Of a stretch of DNA of 37,529 bases, positions 7,855-15,568 are shown piece by piece. The first letter of the stretch is position 1; each line of letters starts with the position of its first letter. The notes beneath the pieces are model-generated. The model had not been told where the DNA came from. It was given only the letters and a program-made list of their open reading frames with translations, and ran no database searches. Origin of the DNA: Chloroflexota bacterium (GTDB lineage Bacteria; Chloroflexota; UBA11872; UBA12225). Location: positions 1 through 37,529 of the forward strand of contig JACQGX010000104.1 in assembly GCA_016199265.1 (NCBI GenBank). Reading direction: 5' to 3'. Position numbers and translations under genes: made by a program.

Positions 7855-8562
7855 TCATGGCGACGCGGTCGTCGCTTCGCGGCTTGTGTGTGGCGTCGCT
7901 GGCGTCGTGCGGAAGACTTGCGCGAAGACGATGCGCAGGCCGCTGCGGTGGTGACTCACGTATGGCTGATGCCCGTGCTGCTCGCGTTGCCCCGGGTACT
8001 GGTGATCGCCGTCGACGAGTCCGATCGCTGCGCCTACGGCCAAGTGGGTGAAGCGAGGTTCGAGGACGTTTACCCGGTGTAAGGGGCTCTGCAGGAGGGC
8101 GGCGTGCACCTGTGCCGCCGTCTCACGGGTGCGTGCCGCGACGGTGTCAGGACCGGCGACGAACCGCGCCAGATTCTCGCCGGCCAGAGCGTACGGCACG
8201 CCGGTCGCTGCCAGGAGCGCCTGAAGGGCGTAGCGGCCCGTGTTGCCGACGTGCGTCAACTTTGGGCCGCTGAGTTGCGCCGCCGCGCGCTCGCGCGCCA
8301 GCGGCGCTACGTCCAGATCAGGCAACAGGGGAGCGAGGCCGGTGGCTTCTCGGGCATCGTTGATCGCGGTAAAGAGTGCCGCCTCGAGGCGCTCTTGTAA
8401 TGCAGGTATGGAATCGGTGCCGGCCGCCGCGAATGGCGCTGCGGCCGGTGCAACGGGGGGCGCGTGGTTCGGCGCGGCATCGACGGGGCGAGTAAACGCT
8501 GCCGTGAGGAGCGCGAGGAACACTCCCGGACGGTACCGCCACAGCCGCCGCGCGCTGGTCAT
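7855..8562 (-). CDS. Secreted CAP-domain (SCP/PR-1-like) protein
   Basis: The protein has 235 residues. The N-terminus MTSARRLWRYRPGVFLALLT ending near Ala-Phe-Thr-Arg-Pro-Val-Asp-Ala is a plausible Sec signal. The CAP domain follows: ALFTAINDAREATGLAPLLP, LARERAAAQL, GENLARF, then SPLHRVNVLEPRFTHLAVGA. The conserved cavity His and Glu (GENLA) are present. The expected C-terminal strand is visible as LRIVFAQVFR, but the segment between (QYPGQREQHGHQPYVSHH) is unusually polar and may hide a compensated frameshift. Bacterial CAP proteins are extracellular and mostly of unknown function. It ends at 7855 and faces the sigma remnant in the same direction. Confidence 0.75.
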   Translation of the reverse strand: MTSARRLWRYRPGVFLALLTAAFTRPVDAAPNHAPPVAPAAAPFAAAGTDSIPALQERLEAALFTAINDAREATGLAPLLPDLDVAPLARERAAAQLSGPKLTHVGNTGRYALQALLAATGVPYALAGENLARFVAGPDTVAARTRETAAQVHAALLQSPLHRVNVLEPRFTHLAVGAAIGLVDGDHQYPGQREQHGHQPYVSHHRSGLRIVFAQVFRTTPATPHTSREATTASP

Positions 8563-8664
8563 GGTCGATGCTCAGAGAGGATGCACAGTGTGCGAGCGCC
8601 ACCTGGTGCGAACGCAGAGCGGCTCTTCGGGAACGTGCTGGTGTGTTTGACGCCCATGATCGCC

Positions 8665-8684
8665 GGGCGTATGTCCATACGCCC
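8665..8684. repeat. Perfect 8-bp palindrome in intergenic DNA
   Basis: GGGCGTAT (8665-8672), a 4-bp loop, and ATACGCCC (8677-8684). With the following CCTACAA it resembles a TTGTAGGGGCGTAT…ATACGCCC short repeat seen widely in environmental genomes. The 8563-9053 interval holds this, the next repeat and a promoter, but no gene I can support. Confidence 0.55.
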
Positions 8685-8860
8685 CTACAAGGCTTCCCGA
8701 ATCGGGCCGCTGTTCCTGCACTAGGCCCAGTGTAGAGCACGACGGGTTTCGTAGACGTTTCGGCCTGCCGACAGTTGCCGGCGCGATCGGCACGAGAAAT
8801 GAGTCGGTCAGAGCGTCGAGCAGAGACTCAGAATGGGAATCGGACCGAAACGGCGGCTGC

Positions 8861-8893
8861 CCTCACCCTAGCCCTCTCCCAAAGGGAGAGGGA
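8861..8893. repeat. CCTCACCC…GGGAGAGGG interspersed hairpin repeat, copy 1
   Basis: CCCTCTCCC (8872-8880) and GGGAGAGGG (8884-8892) form a perfect 9-bp stem with an AAA loop, preceded by CCTCACCCTAG. A second, diverged copy is at 21571-21604 (CCTCACCCCTG…AGGGAGAGAGGGG). It lies upstream of the sugar-binding protein promoter and downstream of no plus-strand gene, so a terminator role is not obvious; MITE-like dispersal is more likely. Confidence 0.6.
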
Positions 8894-8954
8894 ACGAGGG
8901 CCACGGCTTGCCGGTTGCTGGACCTCTTGCGTGCGCGCCCCAGCAGCGCGAGGC

Positions 8955-8983
8955 TTGACTTGGCGGTGAGTTGGCAGTACAGT
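8955..8983 (+). promoter_or_regulatory. Sigma-70-type promoter for the solute-binding protein gene
   Basis: TTGACT (8955-8960), exactly 17 bp, then TACAGT (8978-8983). The start codon follows 70 bp later, leaving a leader of roughly 60 nt. This is the best promoter match in the window by hexamers and spacing. Confidence 0.6.
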
Positions 8984-9053
8984 GGCGCCAGGTGGGCTAT
9001 CTACGCACACCGAGTCACACCGAGGCGAAGCAGACGTCAGGAGGAAACAGAGA

Positions 9054-10454
9054 ATGGATACGTTGGCTACGTTCACAGGAGTCAGCGATGAGCGTCGTCG
9101 CCTGACCCGGCGCAGCACACTGCGGCTGGGCTTGCCGGCCGCGGGCGCGGCGAGCGTATGGTCGCTTGCCGCCTGTGGCATACCCAGCGGCAATCAGAAC
9201 CAGGTCGGGACCACGATCCGTGCCAAGGGCGGCGCGGCCGTCTTTATGGCGTGGGGCGATCCGGACCGCTATCGCATCCGCGATGGACTGGTATCCAGGA
9301 TTATGGAAACCACCGGAGTGAAGGCCGAATGGATCCACACCACCGGGGGCAACGAGTACTACGACAAGCTGCAGGCGATGGCCGCCTCCGATACGGCGCC
9401 TGATCTCTTCCTCTTTGCGCCCTCGTACTTCATGGAGTTCGTCCACGCGAACCGGCTGGCCAACCTCACGCCGCTGATCAAACGCGACAAGTACGACCTC
9501 TCCGACTTCCCCGAGCCGTCGCTGACACAGTACGCGTGGCAAGGCAACCAACTGGGATTCCCGCAGGACTTTCCGACCCGCGGCCTCTTCTACAACGTCG
9601 ACCTGTTCCAGCGTGCCGGTGTGCCACTGCCGCCGAAGGACTATGCCTTCAACCCGAGCACGTGGTCCTGGCAGACGTTCCTCGACGCCGCGCGCCGCCT
9701 CACCACCGGCGATCCCGCCGCCGGCGGCACGTTCGGGTGGAACACCCAGTTTGGCCTGCGGCCGTACGCGGTCTGGGTCTACGCCAATGGCGGCGAGCTT
9801 TTCAACAAGGAGCTAACAGAGTCCACCATCACCGACCCGAAGACGGTGGAGGCGCTGCAGTGGCTCACCGACCTGATGCATCGCCACCGAGTCGCGCCAA
9901 CGCGGCAGATGACCAATCAGGAGAAATACAACGATATGTTCACGCGGGGCCGGGTGGCAATGATCGAATCGCTTCCCGGTTCGATCAATACCTTCCGAAC
10001 GGTGAAGGGCTTCACCTTTGACGTGGCGCCTATCCCCGTAGGGATCAACGGGAAAAAGGCCGCGACCGGCGGCGGCAGCGGCCAGGGCATGGCATCTTCG
10101 AGTAAGAACAAAGACGCGGCTTGGGAGTTCCTGAAGTTCATGCTCGGGCCCGAGGCGCAATTGGCGCACGCCCGCGATGGCGCCACGTTTCCGTCGCGCA
10201 AGTCGATCCAAGTGCATTCCGAGGTGGCGGTGCCCGGACAAATGCCTCAGAACTTCAAGATGTTCGTCGACGGCCAGCGCCACGTCCGGCTAGACCCGCA
10301 GGCCACCAACTGGCGGGAGATCGAAAGCGCCATGAGTAAGGAACTCAATGCGCTCTGGGATGGCCAGCGCTCGGCGCGGGAGGCGGCGACGGTCGTCAAG
10401 GGCCTGGTCGATCAGATGCTCAAGGAAGCGGCGGCCCGCAAGCCGCGCGCCTGA
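9054..10454 (+). CDS. ABC-transporter extracellular sugar-binding lipoprotein (family 1)
   Basis: The 466-residue protein has a Tat-like N-terminus (RRRLTRRSTLRLG) and a lipobox LAAC with Cys41, so it should be exported, perhaps folded, and lipid-anchored outside the membrane. The mature part is typical of MalE/UgpB-like binding proteins: YYDKLQAMAASDTAPDLFLF, LANLTPLI, GLFYNVDLFQRAGVPLP, FTRGRVAMIESLPGS and KNKDAAWEFLKFML. ATG 9054 is chosen because AGGAGG lies at 9039-9044, 9 bp upstream, and because it puts the Tat motif at residue 14. No permease or ATPase for this importer is in the window. Downstream neighbours (dehydrogenase, aldolase) suggest a sugar or sugar-acid ligand, which is an inference. 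Confidence 0.9.
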   Translation: MDTLATFTGVSDERRRLTRRSTLRLGLPAAGAASVWSLAACGIPSGNQNQVGTTIRAKGGAAVFMAWGDPDRYRIRDGLVSRIMETTGVKAEWIHTTGGNEYYDKLQAMAASDTAPDLFLFAPSYFMEFVHANRLANLTPLIKRDKYDLSDFPEPSLTQYAWQGNQLGFPQDFPTRGLFYNVDLFQRAGVPLPPKDYAFNPSTWSWQTFLDAARRLTTGDPAAGGTFGWNTQFGLRPYAVWVYANGGELFNKELTESTITDPKTVEALQWLTDLMHRHRVAPTRQMTNQEKYNDMFTRGRVAMIESLPGSINTFRTVKGFTFDVAPIPVGINGKKAATGGGSGQGMASSSKNKDAAWEFLKFMLGPEAQLAHARDGATFPSRKSIQVHSEVAVPGQMPQNFKMFVDGQRHVRLDPQATNWREIESAMSKELNALWDGQRSAREAATVVKGLVDQMLKEAAARKPRA

Positions 10455-10457
10455 CCC

Positions 10458-10519
10458 CTAAACCAAGTGCAAAGTGCAAAGTGAGGCGGCCTGCGGAATC
10501 CACCTCGGCTGTGGTTTTG
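10458..10519. repeat. GTGCAAA-heptad hairpin element, copy A
   Basis: The element begins CTAAACC and ends GGTTTTG, with two GTGCAAA units (10467-10480) and a core GGCCTGCGG. It shares this whole layout with 27030-27112, which has about five heptads. It fills nearly all of the 74-bp gap between two convergent genes, so it may also terminate transcription from both sides. Confidence 0.7.
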
Positions 10520-10528
10520 CTATGGCGG

Positions 10529-11638
10529 CTATGGCTGTGATGGCGCCGGTTCGCTGCTGTCTTTGACCGTGACGAGCCGGCCGGTGGCGGACGATTCGAG
10601 GATGGCTTCGACGATCTCGAGGACGTGCACGGCGGCGTCGATCGGTGCGGGCGGGGTGCCGCCGGTGCGCGCCGCGCGCAGGAAGTCGAGGACGAAGAAT
10701 TCCCCGGCCCGCCCGCCGTAGGCCGGAGACTTGGGTAGCTCGAAGCTGCGTTCGCGCCGACCGCCGGCGGCCCAGCCCGGCGCTTCGCTGACGAGTGTAT
10801 AGGACATGGCTTCGGAGAGGGGCAGGCGGACGTAGCCGTCGGTGCCGCGCAGGCCGATAAAGGTGTCGTATGTGGCGCCGCTGTAGCCGGACCTGCTCCC
10901 GACCAGCAGATAGCCGGCGTGAAGCGTACCCAGGATGCCGCTCTGGAAGCGAAAGGCAACGCAGGCGGTATCTTCGACCTCGATCTGCTCGGGGTTCTGC
11001 TGGCCGACCAGCGCCGCGACTTCGGTGATCCGTTCGCCGAGCAGGAAACAAAGCAGATCGAGGTAGTGGCAGGCGAGCCAGGAGAGGATGCCGCTGCCGG
11101 CAGTGTCGCGCCGGAAGAGCCAGTGGGAAGGGTCGCGATAGCGCACCTGCGAGGTGACCATCCGCGCCTCGACGGCCATCACGCGGCCGAGCGCACCGCC
11201 GCCGAGCGCTTGGCGTACCTCATGGATGATCGGATGGCCGCGCCACTGGAACATCGTGCCGAGCGGTACACCGCGGTCCCGGCCCAGCGCGGCGATGCGG
11301 CGCAGGTCGGCCGCGCGCAACGCACCCGGTTTTTCGAACAGGGCCGCCTTGCCCGCAGTGACCGCCGCCTCGAGGATGCCGGGGCACAGATCGTTACGGA
11401 CGCAGACGATCGCCGCGTCGATCTCCGGCTGGGCCAGCAGGTCGTCGATGCGCTCGGTCGTCGAGCGCAACTTGGGGGAGTTGCCGGCGAGCGCGCCGGC
11501 GTCGGCGCCCTCGACCGCGCAGAGGTGGATGCCTTCCACCGCTGGGAGCGCGTCGAGTGTTCTGAGATGGCCGGCCGCGTGCGGGTGGGGTGAGACGATG
11601 ACGCCGACGTGGAAGGGTCGTTCGGGCTGCGCTGTCAT
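10529..11638 (-). CDS. Gfo/Idh/MocA-family NAD(P)-dependent sugar oxidoreductase
   Basis: The 369-residue protein has the catalytic-lysine motif EKP (Lys103 in ALFEKPGAL) and HYLDL in the C-terminal domain, with DAAIVCVRNDLCPGILEAAV as the classic second half of the Rossmann fold. The first nucleotide loop is atypical: VGVIVSPHPHAAGHL instead of GxGxxG. Family members oxidise or reduce sugars, inositols and their derivatives in the cytosol; the substrate is unknown. ATG 11638 is chosen because GAGGAGAT sits 5-10 bp ahead; the frame is open to 11674 with poor residues. It converges on the sugar-binding protein gene. Confidence 0.88.
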   Translation of the reverse strand: MTAQPERPFHVGVIVSPHPHAAGHLRTLDALPAVEGIHLCAVEGADAGALAGNSPKLRSTTERIDDLLAQPEIDAAIVCVRNDLCPGILEAAVTAGKAALFEKPGALRAADLRRIAALGRDRGVPLGTMFQWRGHPIIHEVRQALGGGALGRVMAVEARMVTSQVRYRDPSHWLFRRDTAGSGILSWLACHYLDLLCFLLGERITEVAALVGQQNPEQIEVEDTACVAFRFQSGILGTLHAGYLLVGSRSGYSGATYDTFIGLRGTDGYVRLPLSEAMSYTLVSEAPGWAAGGRRERSFELPKSPAYGGRAGEFFVLDFLRAARTGGTPPAPIDAAVHVLEIVEAILESSATGRLVTVKDSSEPAPSQP

Positions 11639-11891
11639 GTATCTCCTCGATCTCCTCGCGTGGACGTCGTGCAAGTGCAGATGTGTGTGCCGGAAACCGG
11701 TGCGCCAGAAGGGACGAAGCGGATGCTGGCTTGTGACGGACGAAGGGTACCGTACCGCGAGATGCAGCGATGCCCCTGGCGAACGGGCCGGTCTTGATCC
11801 GGCACCAGTTACGCCACAGCGCGTAGTATGATCCTTACGGTCACCGATCCTATTTCACGACAATTCACGGACGAAAGGACGAAACAGCGCC

Positions 11892-12656
11892 ATGTTGATC
11901 AACACCGCCAAGCAGACCATGCTCCAAGGGAAGCCTGCGTTTGGGTATTCGCTGGGGATGGGCTCACCGCTCGCTGCCGAGGCGCTCAGCCGCTGCGGGA
12001 TCGACTTTCTGCTGCTGGAAACCCAACACGGCTCGTGGGGCACCGATTCGAGTATCCTGGCGCTGATGGCGATGGCCGGGGGGACGGCGACGCCGATGGC
12101 GCGCGTCGCCCGCAACGACTATACGTTGATCGGCAAGCTGCTCGACCAGGGCACGCTGGGCATCGTCGTGCCGATGGTGCACACGGCGGAAGAAGCGAAG
12201 GCGGCGGCCGACGCGTGCCGTCTGCCCCCGCGCGGCACGCGCTCGTGGGGAATGGGGCGCGCTCGCACGTTCGGCGACGAGTACATGGACGTGATCGACG
12301 AGCAGCTCTTCGTCGCGTTGCAGATCGAAAGCGCCCAGGCGGTCGAGAACGCCGAGGCCATTATGTCCACTCCGGGCATCGACGGCTGCTGGGCCGGGCC
12401 GGCCGACCTCGCGCTCTCGATGGGCATCCACCCCCGAAACGCGGCGACCGACGAGCGGCACCAGCGTGCGCTCGAGCGGATCGTCCAGGCGTGTCGCAAC
12501 GCCGGCAAGATTCCGGGGCTGGCGTGCGCCACACCGGAGGATGCGCGTCGCCGCGCGGCGCAAGGCTTTCAGTTCCTGACCGCCGGTGGAGACATGGGGA
12601 TGCTGCTGGCCGCCGCCAAAGCCGGCTTGAGGGCGCTGGCGGAGGTCTCCGCCTGA
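11892..12656 (+). CDS. HpcH/HpaI-family class II aldolase (2-oxo acid aldolase)
   Basis: The 254-residue protein has the full catalytic set: LLLETQHGSW (Glu43, His46), substrate Arg71 (MARV), metal ligands Glu146 (LQIES) and Asp172 (GPADLALSMG). Members cleave 4-hydroxy-2-oxo acids such as 2-keto-3-deoxy-L-rhamnonate or 4-hydroxy-2-oxoheptanedioate to pyruvate plus an aldehyde, using Mg or another divalent metal. The exact substrate cannot be fixed, but nearby sugar dehydrogenases and binding proteins favour a sugar-acid pathway. AAAGGACG lies about 14 bp before ATG. A TATGAT box at 11827-11832 may be the -10, without a clear -35. The 250 bp before the gene hold nothing else. Confidence 0.88.
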   Translation: MLINTAKQTMLQGKPAFGYSLGMGSPLAAEALSRCGIDFLLLETQHGSWGTDSSILALMAMAGGTATPMARVARNDYTLIGKLLDQGTLGIVVPMVHTAEEAKAAADACRLPPRGTRSWGMGRARTFGDEYMDVIDEQLFVALQIESAQAVENAEAIMSTPGIDGCWAGPADLALSMGIHPRNAATDERHQRALERIVQACRNAGKIPGLACATPEDARRRAAQGFQFLTAGGDMGMLLAAAKAGLRALAEVSA

Positions 12657-12663
12657 CGAATCC

Positions 12664-12732
12664 CAAGTCCAAGGTCCAACGTTCGTGGTGGATTGCCGGA
12701 TGCAGCGTACTTTGGACGTTGGAGGTTGGACT
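12664..12732. repeat. GTCCAAG/GTTGGAC heptad hairpin element
   Basis: The left arm AAGTCCA-AGGTCCA-ACGTTCG and right arm TTTGGAC-GTTGGAG-GTTGGAC are 7-bp units whose arms are inverted relative to each other, with about 25 bp between. It starts 8 bp after the aldolase stop and lies before the MATE gene on the same strand. Confidence 0.65.
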
Positions 12733-12790
12733 GAATGAGGAGACCGGAGTCGGGGCGGTGGCAGGCTCTGGGTAGAATCTGTTGCAGAGC

Positions 12791-14326
12791 ATGGCGACAC
12801 CTGACCCGGCGTCGCAGCAGCCGGCGGCGGCGTCGCCGGTCGGGCGCGACGCCGCTTCCGACACGAATGGACGTGCGCCCGCGGGCCCGGGCACGTCTCC
12901 CGCGCACGGTGACCGACGCGACGGCCACGCAGCGGGACGCGCGCCGGGCCTGCGGGCCGTAGCGGCCGTTGCCCCCGAACAGCTCGACGACGACCGCACC
13001 ATCCGGCGCCTGGTTTTCAACCTCGCCTGGCCGGTGATCGTCGAAAATCTTCTCCAGACGGCGATCGGCGTTATCGACCTGTTGATGGTTTCGCGTCTCG
13101 GCGCAGCCGCGATTGCCGGCGTCGGCGTCTCGGTGCAGATCCTCTTTGTCATTTTTGCGGGAATCGCCGCCATCGCCACCGGTACGACGGTGCTGGTGGC
13201 GCGGTTTGTCGGCGCGAAGGAGTTTGGCGAGGCCAACCGGGCGCTCAAGCAGTCGGTGCTGCTGGCGATTGCGCTCGGCGTGCTGCTGGCGGTGGTCGGG
13301 ATACCGCTGTCGGAGCCGATCGTCGCCCTGCTGGGCGCTGAACCGGAAGTGGTTAGACTTGGCGGTGAGTACCTCCAGATCGTCTTTCTGGCAGCAACGG
13401 CGCTGACGCTGCAGTACGTGCTCGGGGCCGCGCTGCGCGGGGCGGGCGACAGCCGGACGCCGATGCTGGTGGCGGCCGGAACGAACGTCGTCAACGTCGT
13501 CGTCGCCTACGTGCTGATCTTCGGCCACTGGGGTATTCATCCGCTGGGTGTGGTCGGATCGGCGTGGGGGGCAGCGGCGGCGCGCATCGCGGGTTCGATG
13601 GCGCTGATCGCGTTGCTGGTACACGGCAGCGGACGAACGCCGCTAACGCTGGTGGGTACGCGCGGCTGGCGGCCCAACCTCGATCTCATTCGGCGCCTGC
13701 TGCGCATCGGCCTACCGTCGATGGGCGAGCAGCTCTCGCGCTCGCTGGGCATGCTGGCCTACAGCGTGATTGTCATCTCGCTGGGCACAGCCGTGTTCGC
13801 CGCGCAGCGGATCTCATTCAACATCATCTCGCTCTCGTTCATGCCCGGCTTCGGCTTCTCGATGTCGGCGACGGCGCTCACCGGCCAGGCGCTCGGCGCA
13901 CGCAAGCCCGACCGCGCCAAGCGCGCGACGTGGTTATCGGTACGCTCGGCCGCGCTGTGGATGGGATCGATGGGCCTGCTCTTCCTTGTCGCCGCACCGC
14001 TCTTGATGCGGGGGTTCACGAGCGATCCGGAGATCGTCGACGTCGGCGCGGCGGCGCTGCGGGTGATGGCGCTCGGTCAGGTGCAGGTGGCGATCGCGCT
14101 GGTGCTCGCCGGCGGCCTGCGCGGTGCGGGTGACACCCGCTTCCCCATGATGGTGACGACGATCAGCATGTGGCTGATCCGGCTCCCGATCGCCTGGCTC
14201 TTGGCGCAACAGCTCGGGCTCGGTCTGCCGGGCGCCTACGCCGGCTTTGTCATCGGCTCGACGCTCGAAGCGCTGGTGAACTACCTGCGCTACCGCAGCG
14301 GCAAGTGGCAGCACATTCGAGTGTAA
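12791..14326 (+). CDS. MATE-family multidrug/Na+ (H+) antiporter
   Basis: The protein has about 511 residues and 12 predicted transmembrane segments in two homologous halves. Signature stretches are RRLVFNLAWPVIVENLLQTA, GAAIAGVGVSVQILFVIF, VLGAALRGAGDSRTPM and, in the second half, LAGGLRGAGDTRFPMMV. MATE proteins export cationic drugs or metabolites against Na+ or H+. The first 70 or so residues (Ala/Pro/Asp-rich) are not part of the fold and the start is uncertain: ATG 12791 is the first ATG, there is no strong ribosome site, and an internal start before LDDDRTIRRL at about 12985 is possible. It ends next to an inverted heptad repeat shared with the convergent gene. Confidence 0.9.
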   Translation: MATPDPASQQPAAASPVGRDAASDTNGRAPAGPGTSPAHGDRRDGHAAGRAPGLRAVAAVAPEQLDDDRTIRRLVFNLAWPVIVENLLQTAIGVIDLLMVSRLGAAAIAGVGVSVQILFVIFAGIAAIATGTTVLVARFVGAKEFGEANRALKQSVLLAIALGVLLAVVGIPLSEPIVALLGAEPEVVRLGGEYLQIVFLAATALTLQYVLGAALRGAGDSRTPMLVAAGTNVVNVVVAYVLIFGHWGIHPLGVVGSAWGAAAARIAGSMALIALLVHGSGRTPLTLVGTRGWRPNLDLIRRLLRIGLPSMGEQLSRSLGMLAYSVIVISLGTAVFAAQRISFNIISLSFMPGFGFSMSATALTGQALGARKPDRAKRATWLSVRSAALWMGSMGLLFLVAAPLLMRGFTSDPEIVDVGAAALRVMALGQVQVAIALVLAGGLRGAGDTRFPMMVTTISMWLIRLPIAWLLAQQLGLGLPGAYAGFVIGSTLEALVNYLRYRSGKWQHIRV

Positions 14327-14333
14327 CTAGAAA

Positions 14334-14419
14334 CGAGGGACAAAGGACGAGGGACAAAGGACGAAGCAGGTGGTACGTCGACTACCTCTTCGTCGTTCGT
14401 CCTTCGTCCTTCGTCTTCT
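14334..14419. repeat. GGACAAA/GGACGAA heptad hairpin element, copy 1
   Basis: The left arm is four 7-bp units (GAGGGAC, AAAGGAC, GAGGGAC, AAAGGAC, then GAAG). The right arm is CTTCGTC, GTTCGTC, CTTCGTC, CTTCGTC. About 25 bp separate the arms. It occupies the gap between convergent genes and its right end touches the stop codon of the HTH gene. The right arm matches that of 27112-27176. Confidence 0.7.
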
Positions 14420-15350
14420 ACACCGCTAGCCGGTCGCCGCGGGACCACAGTGCGAGCACGTTGGGCGGGGTGCCGGCGGGGCCGGCCTCGCCGAGGGCGA
14501 CCTCGTCGTAGCGACGGGCCCACGAGGCGGCGATGGCGAGTGCCGCCTCGATCTGGTTCGCCGGGAAGCGGGCGAGCACCAGCGCGCCGCCGGTGCGCGG
14601 ATCGCCCGACCACAGCATGAGCGGGCGCCCAGTGGGCGCTGGGCCCGTCGGTTGGTCCGGTTGGGGCGGTAGCGAAGGCTCGGGTAGCTCGGGCGGCTCG
14701 GGCGGCTCGGGCGGCTCGGGCGGCTCGGGGGCCGGCGATACCTCGGGCGCATCCGGCTCTAAGGGAGGTACTGGATGCACCTGCACCACCGGAGCTGCCC
14801 CAGCGGGGGCAGTGATCGCGGCGTCCGGTGGGATGAGTGGTGGCTTAGTAGCTTGTTCAGTCGATCGCTCAGCGGGTGGTACCGGCTCAACTGGCTGCGC
14901 CGGTGCTGGTGCCGCGGCTGGGGGGGCGGCCGGAGACGCGCGGCCGGCGGGCAGCGGGATCTCGCCCAACGACCTTGTGGGTGTGGCTGGTGCTGGAGGG
15001 GCGGCAGGAGCAGCAGACCGAGGAGGCCCAGGAGAGGCGGCAGCCGGTGCTGCAGGCGTGGCGGCGGTGCTCGCCGGGCGGACCCCGGTCGGCTCGCCCC
15101 TCGTCTCTTGCCTCTCGTTCCTTACCCCCGTTATCCCCGGCGGCCTCCCCCGGCGCCGGTTCCAGCGCTCGGCGGCGAATCGCTCGACGTCCTCTGGCCG
15201 GTAGCCGTAGACGGGCACTTCCGGGGGACCCAGGCGCGTCGCGGGCAGCCAGCCGAGGCGGCGCCACTTCTGCACCAGGCTGACGCTGCACCCCAGGCGC
15301 TTGGCGACCTGGGCGACAGAGAGGAAATCGCCACCGGCGTCATCAAGCAT
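14418..15350 (-). CDS. MerR/excisionase-type HTH protein with long Pro/Ala-rich linker
   Basis: The protein has about 310 residues. The N-terminal winged-helix motif is DFLSVAQVAKRLGCSVSLVQ then KWRRLGWLPATRLG … YRPEDVERFAAERW, typical of single-subunit DNA-binding domains of the MerR/excisionase group. Residues 75-230 are Pro/Ala/Glu low complexity, including tandem PPE units (14690-14733, a 9-bp CTCGGGCGG repeat on the plus strand). A compact C-terminal domain follows: MLWSGDPRTGGALVLARFPA … LAIAASWARRYDEVALGEAG. That end domain is unknown to me and may bind a partner or ligand. ATG 15350 is chosen because a TATGAT box (15398-15403, minus strand) would make a TTG start at 15398 leaderless. 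It may regulate the downstream or adjacent export genes, which is only an inference. Confidence 0.7.
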   Translation of the reverse strand: MLDDAGGDFLSVAQVAKRLGCSVSLVQKWRRLGWLPATRLGPPEVPVYGYRPEDVERFAAERWNRRRGRPPGITGVRNERQETRGEPTGVRPASTAATPAAPAAASPGPPRSAAPAAPPAPATPTRSLGEIPLPAGRASPAAPPAAAPAPAQPVEPVPPAERSTEQATKPPLIPPDAAITAPAGAAPVVQVHPVPPLEPDAPEVSPAPEPPEPPEPPEPPELPEPSLPPQPDQPTGPAPTGRPLMLWSGDPRTGGALVLARFPANQIEAALAIAASWARRYDEVALGEAGPAGTPPNVLALWSRGDRLAV

Positions 15351-15568
15351 GTCGGACAGTCCATTGCCGGCACCAATTGCTGCGCCGGTCAGCACCAATC
15401 ATACACGTTCCGCGTCGCCAACGCGGAGATGAGGGTGAAGGGTGCGGCCGCTGTACCTTTTCGGGCGAGGCAGGTACCGCCCAGGGCGGGACGGTTCTGC
15501 GTAGGCGCCCGGTAGCGCCCCCGGTGGTGTCATGTTTGACACGCCCATGGCGGACGAACGCGACCGTT

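Noticed and set aside
8104-8650. Open frames on the plus strand opposite the CAP gene
   Set aside because: They are antisense to a gene with a signal peptide and CAP motifs and have no recognisable domains.
14690-14733. Tandem 9-bp CTCGGGCGG repeat as a separate element
   Set aside because: It is inside the HTH protein's coding linker (PPE units) and needs no other explanation.
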